DNA from: Porodaedalea pini
Taxonomy: Eukaryota; Basidiomycota; Agaricomycetes; Hymenochaetales; Hymenochaetaceae
NCBI GenBank assembly: GCA_002794775.1
Contig: NBAY01000033.1
Span: 1-64,000, forward strand
Length of the DNA: 64,000 nucleotides
Reading direction: 5' to 3'
Shown here: in pieces, positions 32,903 through 43,165 of the stretch
Position numbering within the stretch: position 1 is the stretch's first letter
How the letters are laid out: each line of letters starts with the position of its first letter
Position numbers and translations under genes: made by a program
The notes under the pieces: generated by a model
Databases searched by the model: none
What the model was told of the DNA's origin: nothing
The model's input: the letters and a program-made list of their open reading frames with translations, nothing else

Positions 32903-34000
32903 GACCAAACGTAAAATATATGACACGGATTGAAGGCAGAAATATCAAAGCAGGAAGAGCTCTTTGAGCAAGTAGCCTTCTTTCAGTCATGGCCTTATAG
33001 GAGAGCTTCACGAGCGCCAATATCGAGTGGCTGTTATATGATCCTGTACACGAAGCAGTGGTTCTCAGGCAACATGCACGGGAATGCTCTACAAAATGAT
33101 GAAAAAAGGCAATGCGAGACACTTTCGAGAAACCCTGAAGACTCACTTTTAGCTATATATACTTACGTCGCCACAAGAAGCGATGGAGTCCTGAAACTGA
33201 TCCTTTTGAAGCAGGAGAAGCGATCTGATGATCCCTGGTTGCTAAACGTACGAGCGTCTGTAAAGCTCGGTAATTGGCGAGGTCTCGGTGGTATATATAG
33301 GGGCGCTTTCCCTCTTTTGAGTCGAGCTTCAATTATGATTGTTCGACAATACCATCCGAGGCAGGTTAGACGAGCGCAGGACGCGTTGTATTGTGCAGGA
33401 GGTCAGCACACTCAGGTTCTTGCGGGACGTCTTCTGTAGGATTTAGGCTTTGTTGTATAGGCTTTGTTGTATCAGCATCAGAATCGTTCTTTGAACACGG
33501 ACTGAAACTCATCAGATGAGTATAAGAAAGCGGCGCTGTGTGGCCGACAAGACGACAAGCGCTTGAACGGGCCCCAGGGTCAAGCTTAAATCTCCATTCC
33601 TATAACTTTCAGTGTTCGTTCATTTGCAAGCTTGCTGAACGTTTCGGCCATTAATATTGTCCGCAATCGATGAGTTCCAGGAAGACGAGCATGAAAAGTT
33701 GAAGCCTCCCGAAACCGGCCGCCCACACGTGACGCATATTTCCCCATGTGGTTTCGCTGTAGGACTTTTGGCCTCTGCGACCCTTCCAACATAGTACTCT
33801 CAAGTACGGGCTGTAAAACAGGGCTAAAGAACCTTATATTGCTTAGGGAGTTCCAGGCAAGTCGAGGTTGCAATAATTGCGATTCAAATGACGAAAAATT
33901 CATCAGTTTTCACGCGCCATGTGCAGCCTCGGAACGGAGCACCGGCGAGTGTCCCAGCGGCTTCACAGCTCGTTCGTGACGGACGTCGACGACGAGAAAA
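32903..34000. other. Divergent intergenic region between metacaspase A and alpha-arrestin
   Basis: This is a shared upstream region for two diverging genes. TATATATA stretches occur at about 33160 and 33293 and could serve as TATA boxes. Open frames here (for example 33586-33903 minus) show no motif and look accidental. Confidence 0.45.
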
Positions 34001-36911
34001 ATGGCGCCGAAGAACAATCTCAACATTCTCCTCAATGAGTCCGTCGTTTTTCTGCGCGGTTCCGCCGAAACGACGGTGACCGGTCGGCGCACGACAAGAG
34101 AGGCGCAACCGGCGATGCTCAGGGGTCTGCTCACACTCACACTAGAGAAGCCAACGAAGATCAGCAGTATTGAGATCAATTTGGAGGGGAAAACGCAGAC
34201 CGCCTGGCCCGAAGGTACGTAGTAGTTGTTCTTCCGGCTCGACAACACCTTACGAAACTGCAGGTGTCGGCGCTCGGAAACTAGAAGTGACAGAGGAGCA
34301 CGAGATATTCTCGGCAACGACGGTTTATTTCCACGCAGGCAAAGCACAGACGGCTTCCGCACGACGAACTGCGTCGGTCGGGCCTGGCCTTACCTTCGAT
34401 CATGAAGACATCGAGGATGACTCTGTGAGCAATGAGGAGCCTGGCCACCACTCTCACTTGCCTGGCGTATCGACTCCTCCTTGGTCAAGAGTCTCAAGGA
34501 GGCGAGTCAGCATGGATACTCAATATTTGCATCATGGTTCGCTCGACGGCATACCCACACCACCTTACTCTCCGCCGAACACACGACCAGGATCTTTTCG
34601 CGCAAGCGAAAGCAACCAGTCGATCTCTATGGCCATGCCGCATCTAACTCATCGGACAGAATCATGGGCGTCCAACGGAAGTGGCGCTTCGAGGACGGGA
34701 GAACATCTCGGTACGTTTCTTGATTTCATTTGTTTCTTTCTGAGATGCTGACCCTTTTGTGACAGAACCACCTCACCCGTCTCGCGAAAGTTCCGAACCG
34801 CAGTCCTCCTCGTCCTCCCTCGCAGACCTTCCTATTTCGCGGCGTACGTCGCATGAAGAAGCCAATGTATCTCTGTACGAGAGGAGCAGGAGTCGAGGCC
34901 GACCACGGGTCTCTACAGTGCACGCAAACGGTACTCCGAATGCCTCACGCACTCCATCGGTGTCCACGGCTCCTGTCTCGCCTTCGATAGCCTTTCATCA
35001 CGCTCCTTTACATGACTCCGCGAGTAGTAGTGCTATCGCCAGCACGAATACTAGTTCCAGTATCCTCCCACCGCAGACGCATCTTACAGACGACGAAGTT
35101 CGTACAGGTTCTGCATCACCGCAACGTGAACGTGGACGCCGTCATGCACGCTTCAGCCTCGCGATGGTAAGCAACGTCCTGCTTGACGCAGTGAAGGAGC
35201 GTGTGCGCTCGAATTCTCCCCGCCCACGCGGTGGAAAGGAACGTGCTGTGACACCTACTGCATCTCGCGACCACAGCCCCGAAGGAAACCGGATCAGCCG
35301 TGCTCGCAGTGGACTGAGAGAGCAGAGCGTCGATCCGGAGGGCGAACGCGGGAGGCGGATTTCGCGAGACGAGGACCGCACGAAGCAGAAGGAGAAAGAA
35401 AAGGAGAGGTCTACCCTCGGCCGGATCAGTGGTGCACTCGGCCTTGATACGGAGGCTGTTGGTGGAGATGGAGATGGTTGGAAGGAATTTCGGAAAGGTT
35501 TGGTGTCTTGTTCGTGTCCTAGATGATCTGACTGACGAGAGCTCTCGAGCAGGCACGTATACATACCCCATCTCCTTTGCAATCCCCGGAGACTCGCCTC
35601 CCTCGTTACAATGCGACTTTGGCACCGTGAGCTACCGTCTGAAAGCAACAGTACACCGCCCTGGGACTTTCACGCATCGTCTGACTGCAACACGCGATGT
35701 AACGCTAATCGCGAGTCCAGGGGAAGACGACGTTGACGAGAGCGATAACATTGTAGTCCAACGCGAATGGGATTCGCAGATGCACTACATGATCATTATT
35801 TCTGGCAGAACATTTCCTATTGGCTCCTCCATTCCCATCCATATCACGTTTATGCCAATTGCAAAGATCAAAATTTTCCGAATCTCTGCTCTCATTGAAG
35901 GTAGGTTTCTCTCCGCGGACGCAACAACCGGCGGCACTAATCGCAAGTAACTTGCAGAGAAAGTGGAGTATTACACGCACTTTAAGCGTATTGCTCTTGC
36001 AGAGGCGACCCGGAAATTCGAGCTGCTATCCGCCCGCTACTACGAGAAAGACGCACCGCCTGTCCTTCCTCTGACATCTGACTTCGCGAAGTCTCCGTTG
36101 CATGGGCTAGTCGATGAACCTGACGAGTCTGAAGCTGCTTCGTCGCTAATGGGTCCTGGGCCTTGGTCGATACAAGCCTCCCTACAGCTACCCGAGTCTT
36201 GCGCTAAAATGCATTTTACCAACAAGCATAAGCGCAGCAACATCGGGATAAATCATGTCCTGAAGATCGTCTTTCGAGTAGAGAGAGGAGACGACGCGTT
36301 TGTAGACGCGAAGACCGGTCACAGGAAGCAATTTGACATTGTTGTGCAGACTCCCATACACATTCTTTCGGTAAGAGCATTCTTTTCTTTCGTTTCTATC
36401 TAGTTGTAGCTTAGCTTTGTGCTAGTGTCGATGCAACCCGGAGTGGACTGCCTTGCCTCGCTACTCGTCTCTCGCATCGGAAACGTTTTCTGGGAAGCAG
36501 ACTTGCCCTTGTACGCAGAAGAGAGCGGGAACTAAGATCAATGTTGATGAAATTGAACCGACGATACTTCCGCCCGTTGCATCCACCCCGGGAGCTAGCA
36601 CATCAGGTTCCCATCACCCATCATTCCACGCGTTTTTCCACCCTTTCGAGCCACGCGTCGAGTCTCCGATAGCGGAGGTGCAGGCTCCTCCAGGCAGCGT
36701 CTATTCTGCGGGAATTCCCCTTTCGCGTCTTCCCTCCGATGCGCCATCAGATTTGGCGTCGCTGTACCGACGCAACACGCAGTTTGCGCGACTTGTTGCT
36801 GGCGAAGAGAGCGAGGCGGGAGAACCACCGCCTCAGTACGAGCGCGTCGCATCTCAAGAAAATGCGCTGGGCGCACAGGCTTCTGCGGCCATTGTTTCAA
36901 CTGATATATAA
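34001..36911 (+). CDS. Alpha-arrestin (ART family adaptor, 879 aa, 6 exons)
   Basis: Exons 34001-34214, 34264-34710, 34766-35497, 35553-35900, 35958-36370 and 36426-36911 join in phase to 880 codons with stop; introns are 49-57 nt. An arrestin N-type domain opens the protein (LNILLNESVVFLRGS...LRGLLTLTLEKP), is interrupted by a long Ser/Arg/Pro-rich insert (about 100-460), and resumes at GTYTYPISFAIPGD (about 465). The arrestin C-type domain covers about 530-715. Near the C-terminus EPPPQYERV (about 851-859) is a PPxY motif, the docking site for WW domains of Rsp5/Nedd4 ubiquitin ligases. Fungal alpha-arrestins bring that ligase to plasma-membrane transporters. The Ser-rich insert is a likely phosphorylation region. 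The start has AAAAATGG context. Confidence 0.88.
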
Positions 36912-37685
36912 TCACCGCTCTCAAACTGTCGATAGTACCGTAGGTATTTGTCCTTCTTTCTCCCGGATTTGTGGAGTTTTGTTGAAGATTGCGGGAGGTC
37001 GGGTAAAATATGGTGCGATGATGCTGTATTACATGTTTTATCAGCGGTTTCCTTATGGATCAAGGACTTCTTTCGCAGGAATTAATCAAGCAATGTATCA
37101 CCTACTATCTGTACTTGTGTGCACGTTGACAATACAATACTCAAGCTACTCTATCGAGTTTCACGCTCCATCCCGTTTGTCTCTAAGCGCTGAAAGAGCT
37201 CTCTCACAACATGATACTGCGGTACGTGTGAGCCGCGTTTTATAATCTCATTTTCTTTCATCATTTTGACTGAAACACGTACATATTTCCCAGCTTGCCC
37301 TGCTTACGACCGGGCGCTAAAGTTCTCAAAGAGTAATAAGCACAGACTCGTTATCTGAAGGTACAATATTTTTCATGATCAGTTACGTGTGGCCTTCGAT
37401 CAGCTCAGCCACGTTGATCGCAGATTCGAACTCCTTGTCTACTCCGGACCAGTCGAAAACATCAGAGCGCTGATCATGGAAATCGGTTTGAGCTCCTGGA
37501 ATCTTCGTTTGGTGGCACTCACCGTCCTCGGATCATTGCTAGATGCAGTAGTCGATGTGATTGACGCCTGCGTAATTTTCTCATTTAATGCAAGCTGTGA
37601 ATAACGTTTTATCTGGAGTAGTATTTCTCCAATTTGCTGGACTGCTCTAGGCCCTCAGGAAGACGACGAACACAAACATTCCTGC
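36912..37685. other. Intergenic, upstream of metacaspase B
   Basis: No gene was recognised. It holds the 3' side of the arrestin gene and the 5' side of metacaspase B. An open stretch at 37389-37604 has no matching paralog sequence in copies A or C. Confidence 0.45.
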
Positions 37686-39486
37686 ATGAAACAATCAATG
37701 GAAACCGGAGAACACTTAGACGCGTCTTTCGATTTCACTCCGCCACTGACGAGAGCAAATTCAACAGACTCAGACTTTCCGGAAGAATCAGATGAGTTTC
37801 ATTCTACGTACGTCGTACATTTCTTCTTTTCAGTACGGTGACTGTATTTACAATACCTATACGCTCGTGCAGGAAATGGGAATCATTGGACACAGGGAAC
37901 TTACCAAAGGACTTCTGTACCTCGTTAGCTGAAGGCGGTGCTCTGCTTGACTTCTCCGGTCCCTTTGATGAGCCAGAGCAAGAACTTGACCTCAGAGGCT
38001 TTACGAGATCGCAACTTGTCCGCCGCAAGCACTTTCTATACTTCAATATCATCACAGGAATAGTTCCGAGGTCCATCGAGTTTCTTAGTGAAGTTCATGA
38101 CAATAGCGACGATGCCCAAGAAGAGCGTATTGTCTACTATGTACCTAGGGGCAACTCTTATCCTCTCCGGAAGTACCCCGGCCTCCACAACGCAAGCCAC
38201 TGTTGGTGAGATGTTCTCGTTCGTTCCGAGCAGCTTCGGAGATAGCAACGTGGTCGATAACAGATTGGAATTCAGTATCCCGATAGCTCCGACCCACTGT
38301 CTGGCCCACACCAAGATACCAAAGAAGTCGAGAAATTGCTTCAAGGTAGATCATTCACAAATTCACTAGTATGCATCCTGAGATTGGGTTTCTAGATACG
38401 CATGGATGGGGCGCAGTGTGCTTCACGGTACTCAAAGACGACAAGGAGTCTACAGTAAAACCAACTTTAAAGAACATGGCAAGTGACGTCTACAGTTGAC
38501 CGAGTATCTTTACAGTTTGCTTATCTTTATGTAGAGGTTCGCGATAGATCAACTAGTGAAGGATGCCAGGGCCGGCGATCATTTGTTTTTCTACTGTGAG
38601 GGCAAACTCGTTTTTGGTTTGGAGGCCTGACTCTTACAGGAATCTACTCTTTTTCAGTCGCGGGGCACGGTCGTCAGATTAAAAACCTGGATGAAGATGA
38701 AACCGACGGGATGGATGAGGGTAAATGTTTTGGACCACCCCGATAAATTTCCTGCGTTGACATATGTGTCCCAGTACTCATAACATGCGATGGAAAGCAA
38801 CTCGTCGACGATGAACTGCACGACATCTTGGTCAAGCGCGTTCCTATGGGCTGTTATTTAACGGTACGCATTTCGCAGTAAAGGATGGAAATATCTACTT
38901 AAGCATGGATCAATAGGCGCTATTTGATTGTTGCTCGTCCGGTACAGGTTTAGGTACTTCCACCTCATTACTTCCTCTTCTACATCCCCTAACACGTCGT
39001 AAGATCTTCCTTACAACGAATATACTAGGATACCGCCGCGCGAGCCTGCCTTCAGAGGTCGTAAGAGAAATAGCGACGGGGATGTCATTCTCCTCGCCGC
39101 ATGTGAGGATGGCGAGATCGCGAACGAAGGTTGCTGGACGATTGGGCAAGGGAGGGGTATGTTTACTCAGGTGCGTACTCAACTATCATTGCCTATTTCT
39201 CACGCTTCTCCGCTATTTAGGAAGTAGTCCGCTTCCTTAGTACGTTTCAGCTTCTGTCATGGTCCTCGAGTATCACCAGTGCATTCAATTTCTGACTTAT
39301 TCTAATAGGAGAGAAAAAGCAGAGTTCATTCCAAGATCTCCTATCAACTGTCAGGTATGGATGCTGTGCTGAGGTCTTTCGCGTTCTGACTTTTCTTATC
39401 ATAGCACACGCTTGCAAGCTGCGGAACTTGAGCAACATCCTCAAGTCGGTACTTTCCACTGGTTGCCCATCACTCTCGTGTACTGA
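37686..39486 (+). pseudogene. Metacaspase B, intact except for an apparent 1-bp frameshift
   Basis: Exons 37686-37807, 37873-38205, 38264-38345, 38396-38478, 38535-38595, 38658-38720, 38775-38863, 38917-38953, 39004-39170, 39221-39239, 39309-39354, 39405-39486. Exons 5-8, 10 and 11 have exactly the lengths of copies A and C. Catalytic motifs remain: RKPLLIGIQY, AGHGRQ (His) and DCCSSGTG (Cys). Exon 2 is one base short of frame. The loss fits a C run at 38176-38179 (one C missing) just before QRKPLL, so it may be a true mutation or a sequencing slip. The fourth intron starts GC (38479), a possible GC-AG intron. If the base is restored the gene would code about 394 residues. A second ATG at 37698 is possible. 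Confidence 0.75.
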
Positions 39487-39638
39487 TTATATCGTGAACT
39501 GTAGATTTCAAGCTCTCGACCAATAGTGAGTGTCGTTGAGGGCCACATTCATCCCCTTTCTTATTCATGACATTTATAGGACCTGAAGATTCCACTGGAT
39601 TTATGATCTTCAGGAGCTGAATCCAGCGTAACACTTTC

Positions 39639-39815
39639 ATTAGAAATAGGGACTGCAGTGGTATCCGCAAGAGGGTTAACCGATCCGTGGGAGTGGGAAT
39701 TTCAACCGCGGATTGAATAGGAAAACCGCGGTACCACTCAATCCGCAGTCAAAATTCCCACACCCACGGATCGCTTAAACCTCTTGCGGATACCACTGCA
39801 GTCCCTAATTAGAAA
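39639..39815. mobile_element. hAT-type MITE with long inverted repeats and 8-bp TSD
   Basis: The element spans 39647-39807 (161 bp) and is flanked by ATTAGAAA at 39639-39646 and 39808-39815. Its ends are TAGGGACTGCAG and CTGCAGTCCCTA. The inverted repeat continues for about 55 bp with few mismatches (GTGGTATCCGCAAGAGG on the left arm), so almost the whole element folds as a hairpin. An 8-bp TSD with TAGGG-type ends fits the hAT superfamily. It has no coding capacity. It lies 161 bp after metacaspase B. Confidence 0.9.
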
Positions 39816-40494
39816 TAGCATCCATCCATTTGAATTTGGTGCAAAGTTGCGGTTTGGTTGGTGGGATTTTGCAACATTAATCAGGGACGTATAAAGAAAT
39901 AAATCAATTCGCGTGCGAAACTTCCCATGGTTGTCAGCCGGCTTCGCGATCACTTCGGCCGAGGAAGTTTGATGCGAAGACTCTCTCAGCTCAGTCGGGC
40001 GTATCAGTATGCTGACGTCGTACGTGCATTTGTGTTTACAACCTCAAGGCCACTTTAATGCTATGACTACACTATCAAAGCATTGTAACAGAAACTGCTT
40101 CATCTCCGTTGTGACCCTTGTTTCGAGAAACGCTTCTACCACATGACTGGGCGCTCATCAGCCCACACGAGATATTCTGTTTTTGAGTGACTTTTCCCCT
40201 GAAGCTGTGCAAACCTTCTCATCGATTGATCCGTATCTGTATTCTCAGGAGTGACGCTCAGAATACCGCAAGACAACCAACTGACGTTGCCATCAAACGC
40301 AAAGGGCGCAAAGCAATGGAACTTCTGATGAACAAGCTGCTAGCCGACACACAACAAATGTGATAAGGGGTATGATATTTGGTATTTCCATTATCCGTTG
40401 CTTTCCTTCCCCGATTTCTCACTGTAAGTTCTCATTCTCTGGCGCGTAGAACGCGCTTTATTTTCTCCGTGACCTCTGGAAGGTATATAGCACC
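39816..40494. other. Intergenic, upstream of metacaspase C
   Basis: No gene was recognised. A TATATAG at 40484-40490 is only a few bases before the ATG and is unlikely to be the TATA box. The start codon context is CACCATGG. Confidence 0.5.
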
Positions 40495-42473
40495 ATGGAC
40501 GGAACCTGGTTGGATAAATTCGACCTTCCGACGCCTTCGTTGACGAGAGCGTCTTCAGCGAACTCGGTAGATGAAGAACGCCAGAAAAGCGAGATGTTCG
40601 TCAACCTTATATTGTCTATTATGCTGGCTTACGCTGCTCATGACTATGCAGAGAAGCTCTTGTGGAAGGAACTTCACGATTTCATGTATCTGACGCAGAG
40701 GAGGGTAGCTGGAAACGGACAAGCGATAGAAAGATCGTCGCGCAGGATTCTTCTGCTTTCCTTTTCGATGAGCCAGAAAGCTATGAGTGTTCCGAATCTC
40801 CATTGGCAGCCGTGTTCAGCGAGCCTGAAAGCACATTTGTTTCGTCACCCGAGGCGGCTTCGTTTCCTTCGCTGGGTTATGATCTCTCATGGGAAGAAGC
40901 CAGCTCGAAGCCTCAAATCGTTTATGGCATGCCCATGGACGGTCTAGTATCCTCTCCTATGTCAGCCACCTTCCCTGCTGGCGATACTCTGGACCGGATT
41001 GATTCTCCCTCGTTGATGCAGGAACCGAGCAGAGCAGGCCGTCGGAAAGCTCTTTTGGTGAGATTCCTAACGTTCGTCACCCGGCACGTCTTGCTCAATT
41101 TAAAACAGATCGGCATCAAGTACTACAGAAATTCGCGAATAAAAAGTTTGAAGGGACCCCATAATGACCTACGAGAAGTCCAGGGGTTGCTACAAGGTAT
41201 GTTTGTATTAGATAGTTTGTGAGACAAGGAGCTCATTCTCTGCGAGATATCTATGGCTGGAGCCCTGGGTGCTTCCGAGTCTTGAAGGATGATAACACCT
41301 CTGCAAGGAATCAGCCAACTCTCGAGAATATCGTAAGCACCACAGTTGACTGAAGCCTTCTGGTCAGAGATTTATACCAAGATTTAGAAACATGAGATGA
41401 AGCAGCTAGTGGAGGATGCTCGGCCCGGAGATCATTTGTTCTTCTACTGTGAGTGCTTCAAAGCGCTCTGAAAAAAATACAATTAACCCTTGAACTGTTT
41501 TTCAAGTCTCGGGCCACGGTGGTCAAATACCTGATACAGACGGAGATGAAGAAGACGGGATGGATGAAGGTGAATAATACTCAAGGGTTTGTCATAGAGC
41601 CGCATTTATTTATCATTCACTGATCTATGCAGTCATTGTTTCCTGCGATGGAAAGACACTTGTTGACGACGAATTGCACGACATCTTAGTCAAGCCCCTT
41701 CCAGCCGGATGTCATTTGACGGTTAGCCTAATCGCCTTACCTCCTGCACTATATCTCCAGCATTCAACTTGTTCGAATCTATAGGTCCTTTTAGACTGTT
41801 GCTCTTCTGGTACAAGTTTAGGTGCGTGCGCGAGTAGCTTATAGAGCACACGTCCTGAGCTAAATCTATCTTCTAGACCTTCCTTATAACGCTTTAGCAA
41901 CGCACGACTCTGCTCAACAACTCCGTCCGGCTATGCGGAAGCACAGCGAGGGAAACGTCATCCTACTTTCCGCATGTGCAGATGCTGAGCGAGCGTATGA
42001 GAAGCAAGATCGAGAAGATGAACACAAACGAGTGAGAGGAATGTTAACGAAGGTGAGTTGTAGCTATGGCTCCTGCCGGAAACAGTTGTGCGGCTCGTTA
42101 ACTTGTGTGCTTGTTTAGGCGTTTATTGAGAGCTTGAGTAGGTGGTGTTGGCTATCCCTGTGAGAGAATTCGATGCTGAGGTATACGCGCTCCTTAGAAA
42201 CAAGGAGGAAAAGCACATACGATGAGCTGCTGACTTCAGTCCGGTACGGTGAAGCTGACATTCTATTCCAACGTACTGACTCGAATGGCCTCTCGTTTAG
42301 GTCGCAGTTGAAGAGACGAGACACCATGCAGAACCCGCAGGTTAGTTCGTTCTATAACCTGTAACTAATTTATCGACTGAGAACGACAAATACTCTAGCT
42401 ATCGAGCTCGCGAATAATTGTGAGTTTTCTCGAAGTTTTACGTGGCCTTTGGGATCCTGAGAAAGGGGTTTGA
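40495..42473 (+). CDS. Metacaspase C (caspase-like Cys protease, 428 aa, 13 exons)
   Basis: Exons 40495-40595, 40652-41057, 41109-41196, 41247-41332, 41388-41448, 41507-41569, 41633-41721, 41785-41821, 41877-42052, 42119-42137, 42198-42243, 42301-42340, 42399-42473 total 1287 nt in one frame. All introns are GT-AG, 50-66 nt. Catalytic domain: RRKALLIGIKYY (from about residue 165), GWSPGCFRVLKDD, SGHGGQ with His at about 251, DELHDILV, and DCCSSGTS with Cys at about 304, matching the DSCHSG site of metacaspases. The N-terminal 160 residues are acidic and Ser/Pro-rich with the TPSLTRASSANS motif shared with A and B. This is the best-preserved copy. If the last intron (after 42340) is retained, the protein would end seven codons later at 42361-42363. 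Confidence 0.87.
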
Positions 42474-43165
42474 TTATTCAGGACATGAATGACTATTTTG
42501 ATTTGTAATGGACAAGATTTTGGTAGTTTGTATCGGATGCATTGGCTGAGGTTAGAGCCGGCAGAATAGCGCGTATAATCAAGAACGGACTAGAATATGG
42601 AGGAAGGTCAGAAGCATGTTCAACGGAGAAGCAAATATTAATGACGTCTGCCTCGAACTCTACGTCTATGATGCTTGAATTGTTGCTCGACAGACATTTC
42701 ATAGATTTTCGACATCGTAAAGGTTATGGAATAGTAATGCGTTATTTACACTTTCATATTTGATGTATAAAACAAATGTTGAGCATAAATGATTTGAATG
42801 CGATGCCTTCGTGATTACGAAGCCCCACACAGGTATTACCGGAAATGGGGCATGTCTCCCACGCGCCGACTTGATCAGTGGATTGCTCGAATTTTTGCTT
42901 CAACGGCTCTTGCCTCCTGCTTCGTCGTTCCTCTAACAGGACGACTGCAACTGGACTGTATAGTCCCCGGATCTTCGTATTCATCCCCACCACTCGCCTC
43001 GTCGAGCTATAAAGACAGTTTGCCTGCTGGCAGGTCAATTTTTACGACCATACAGCGACAAATCTCTCGAAAAGCAACAAACGAAATCCCATTAGAAACA
43101 ACCCCAACTCAGTAGTCTGTGAGTCCCTTAGCATGATCTCCGTTGATCTGTCTGATTTTTGTAGA
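42474..43165 (+). promoter_or_regulatory. eIF4G upstream region with TATA-like box and probable 5' UTR intron
   Basis: A CTATAAAG at 43008-43015 could be the TATA box. The segment from GTGAGT at about 43119 to TTTTTGTAG at 43164 looks like an intron ending 1 nt before the eIF4G start codon. The rest of the stretch has no recognisable feature. Confidence 0.45.

Noticed and set aside
33586..33903. 105-codon minus frame between metacaspase A and the arrestin gene
   Set aside because: It has no recognisable motif, no splice context and no paralog in the window. It is most likely accidental in a promoter region.
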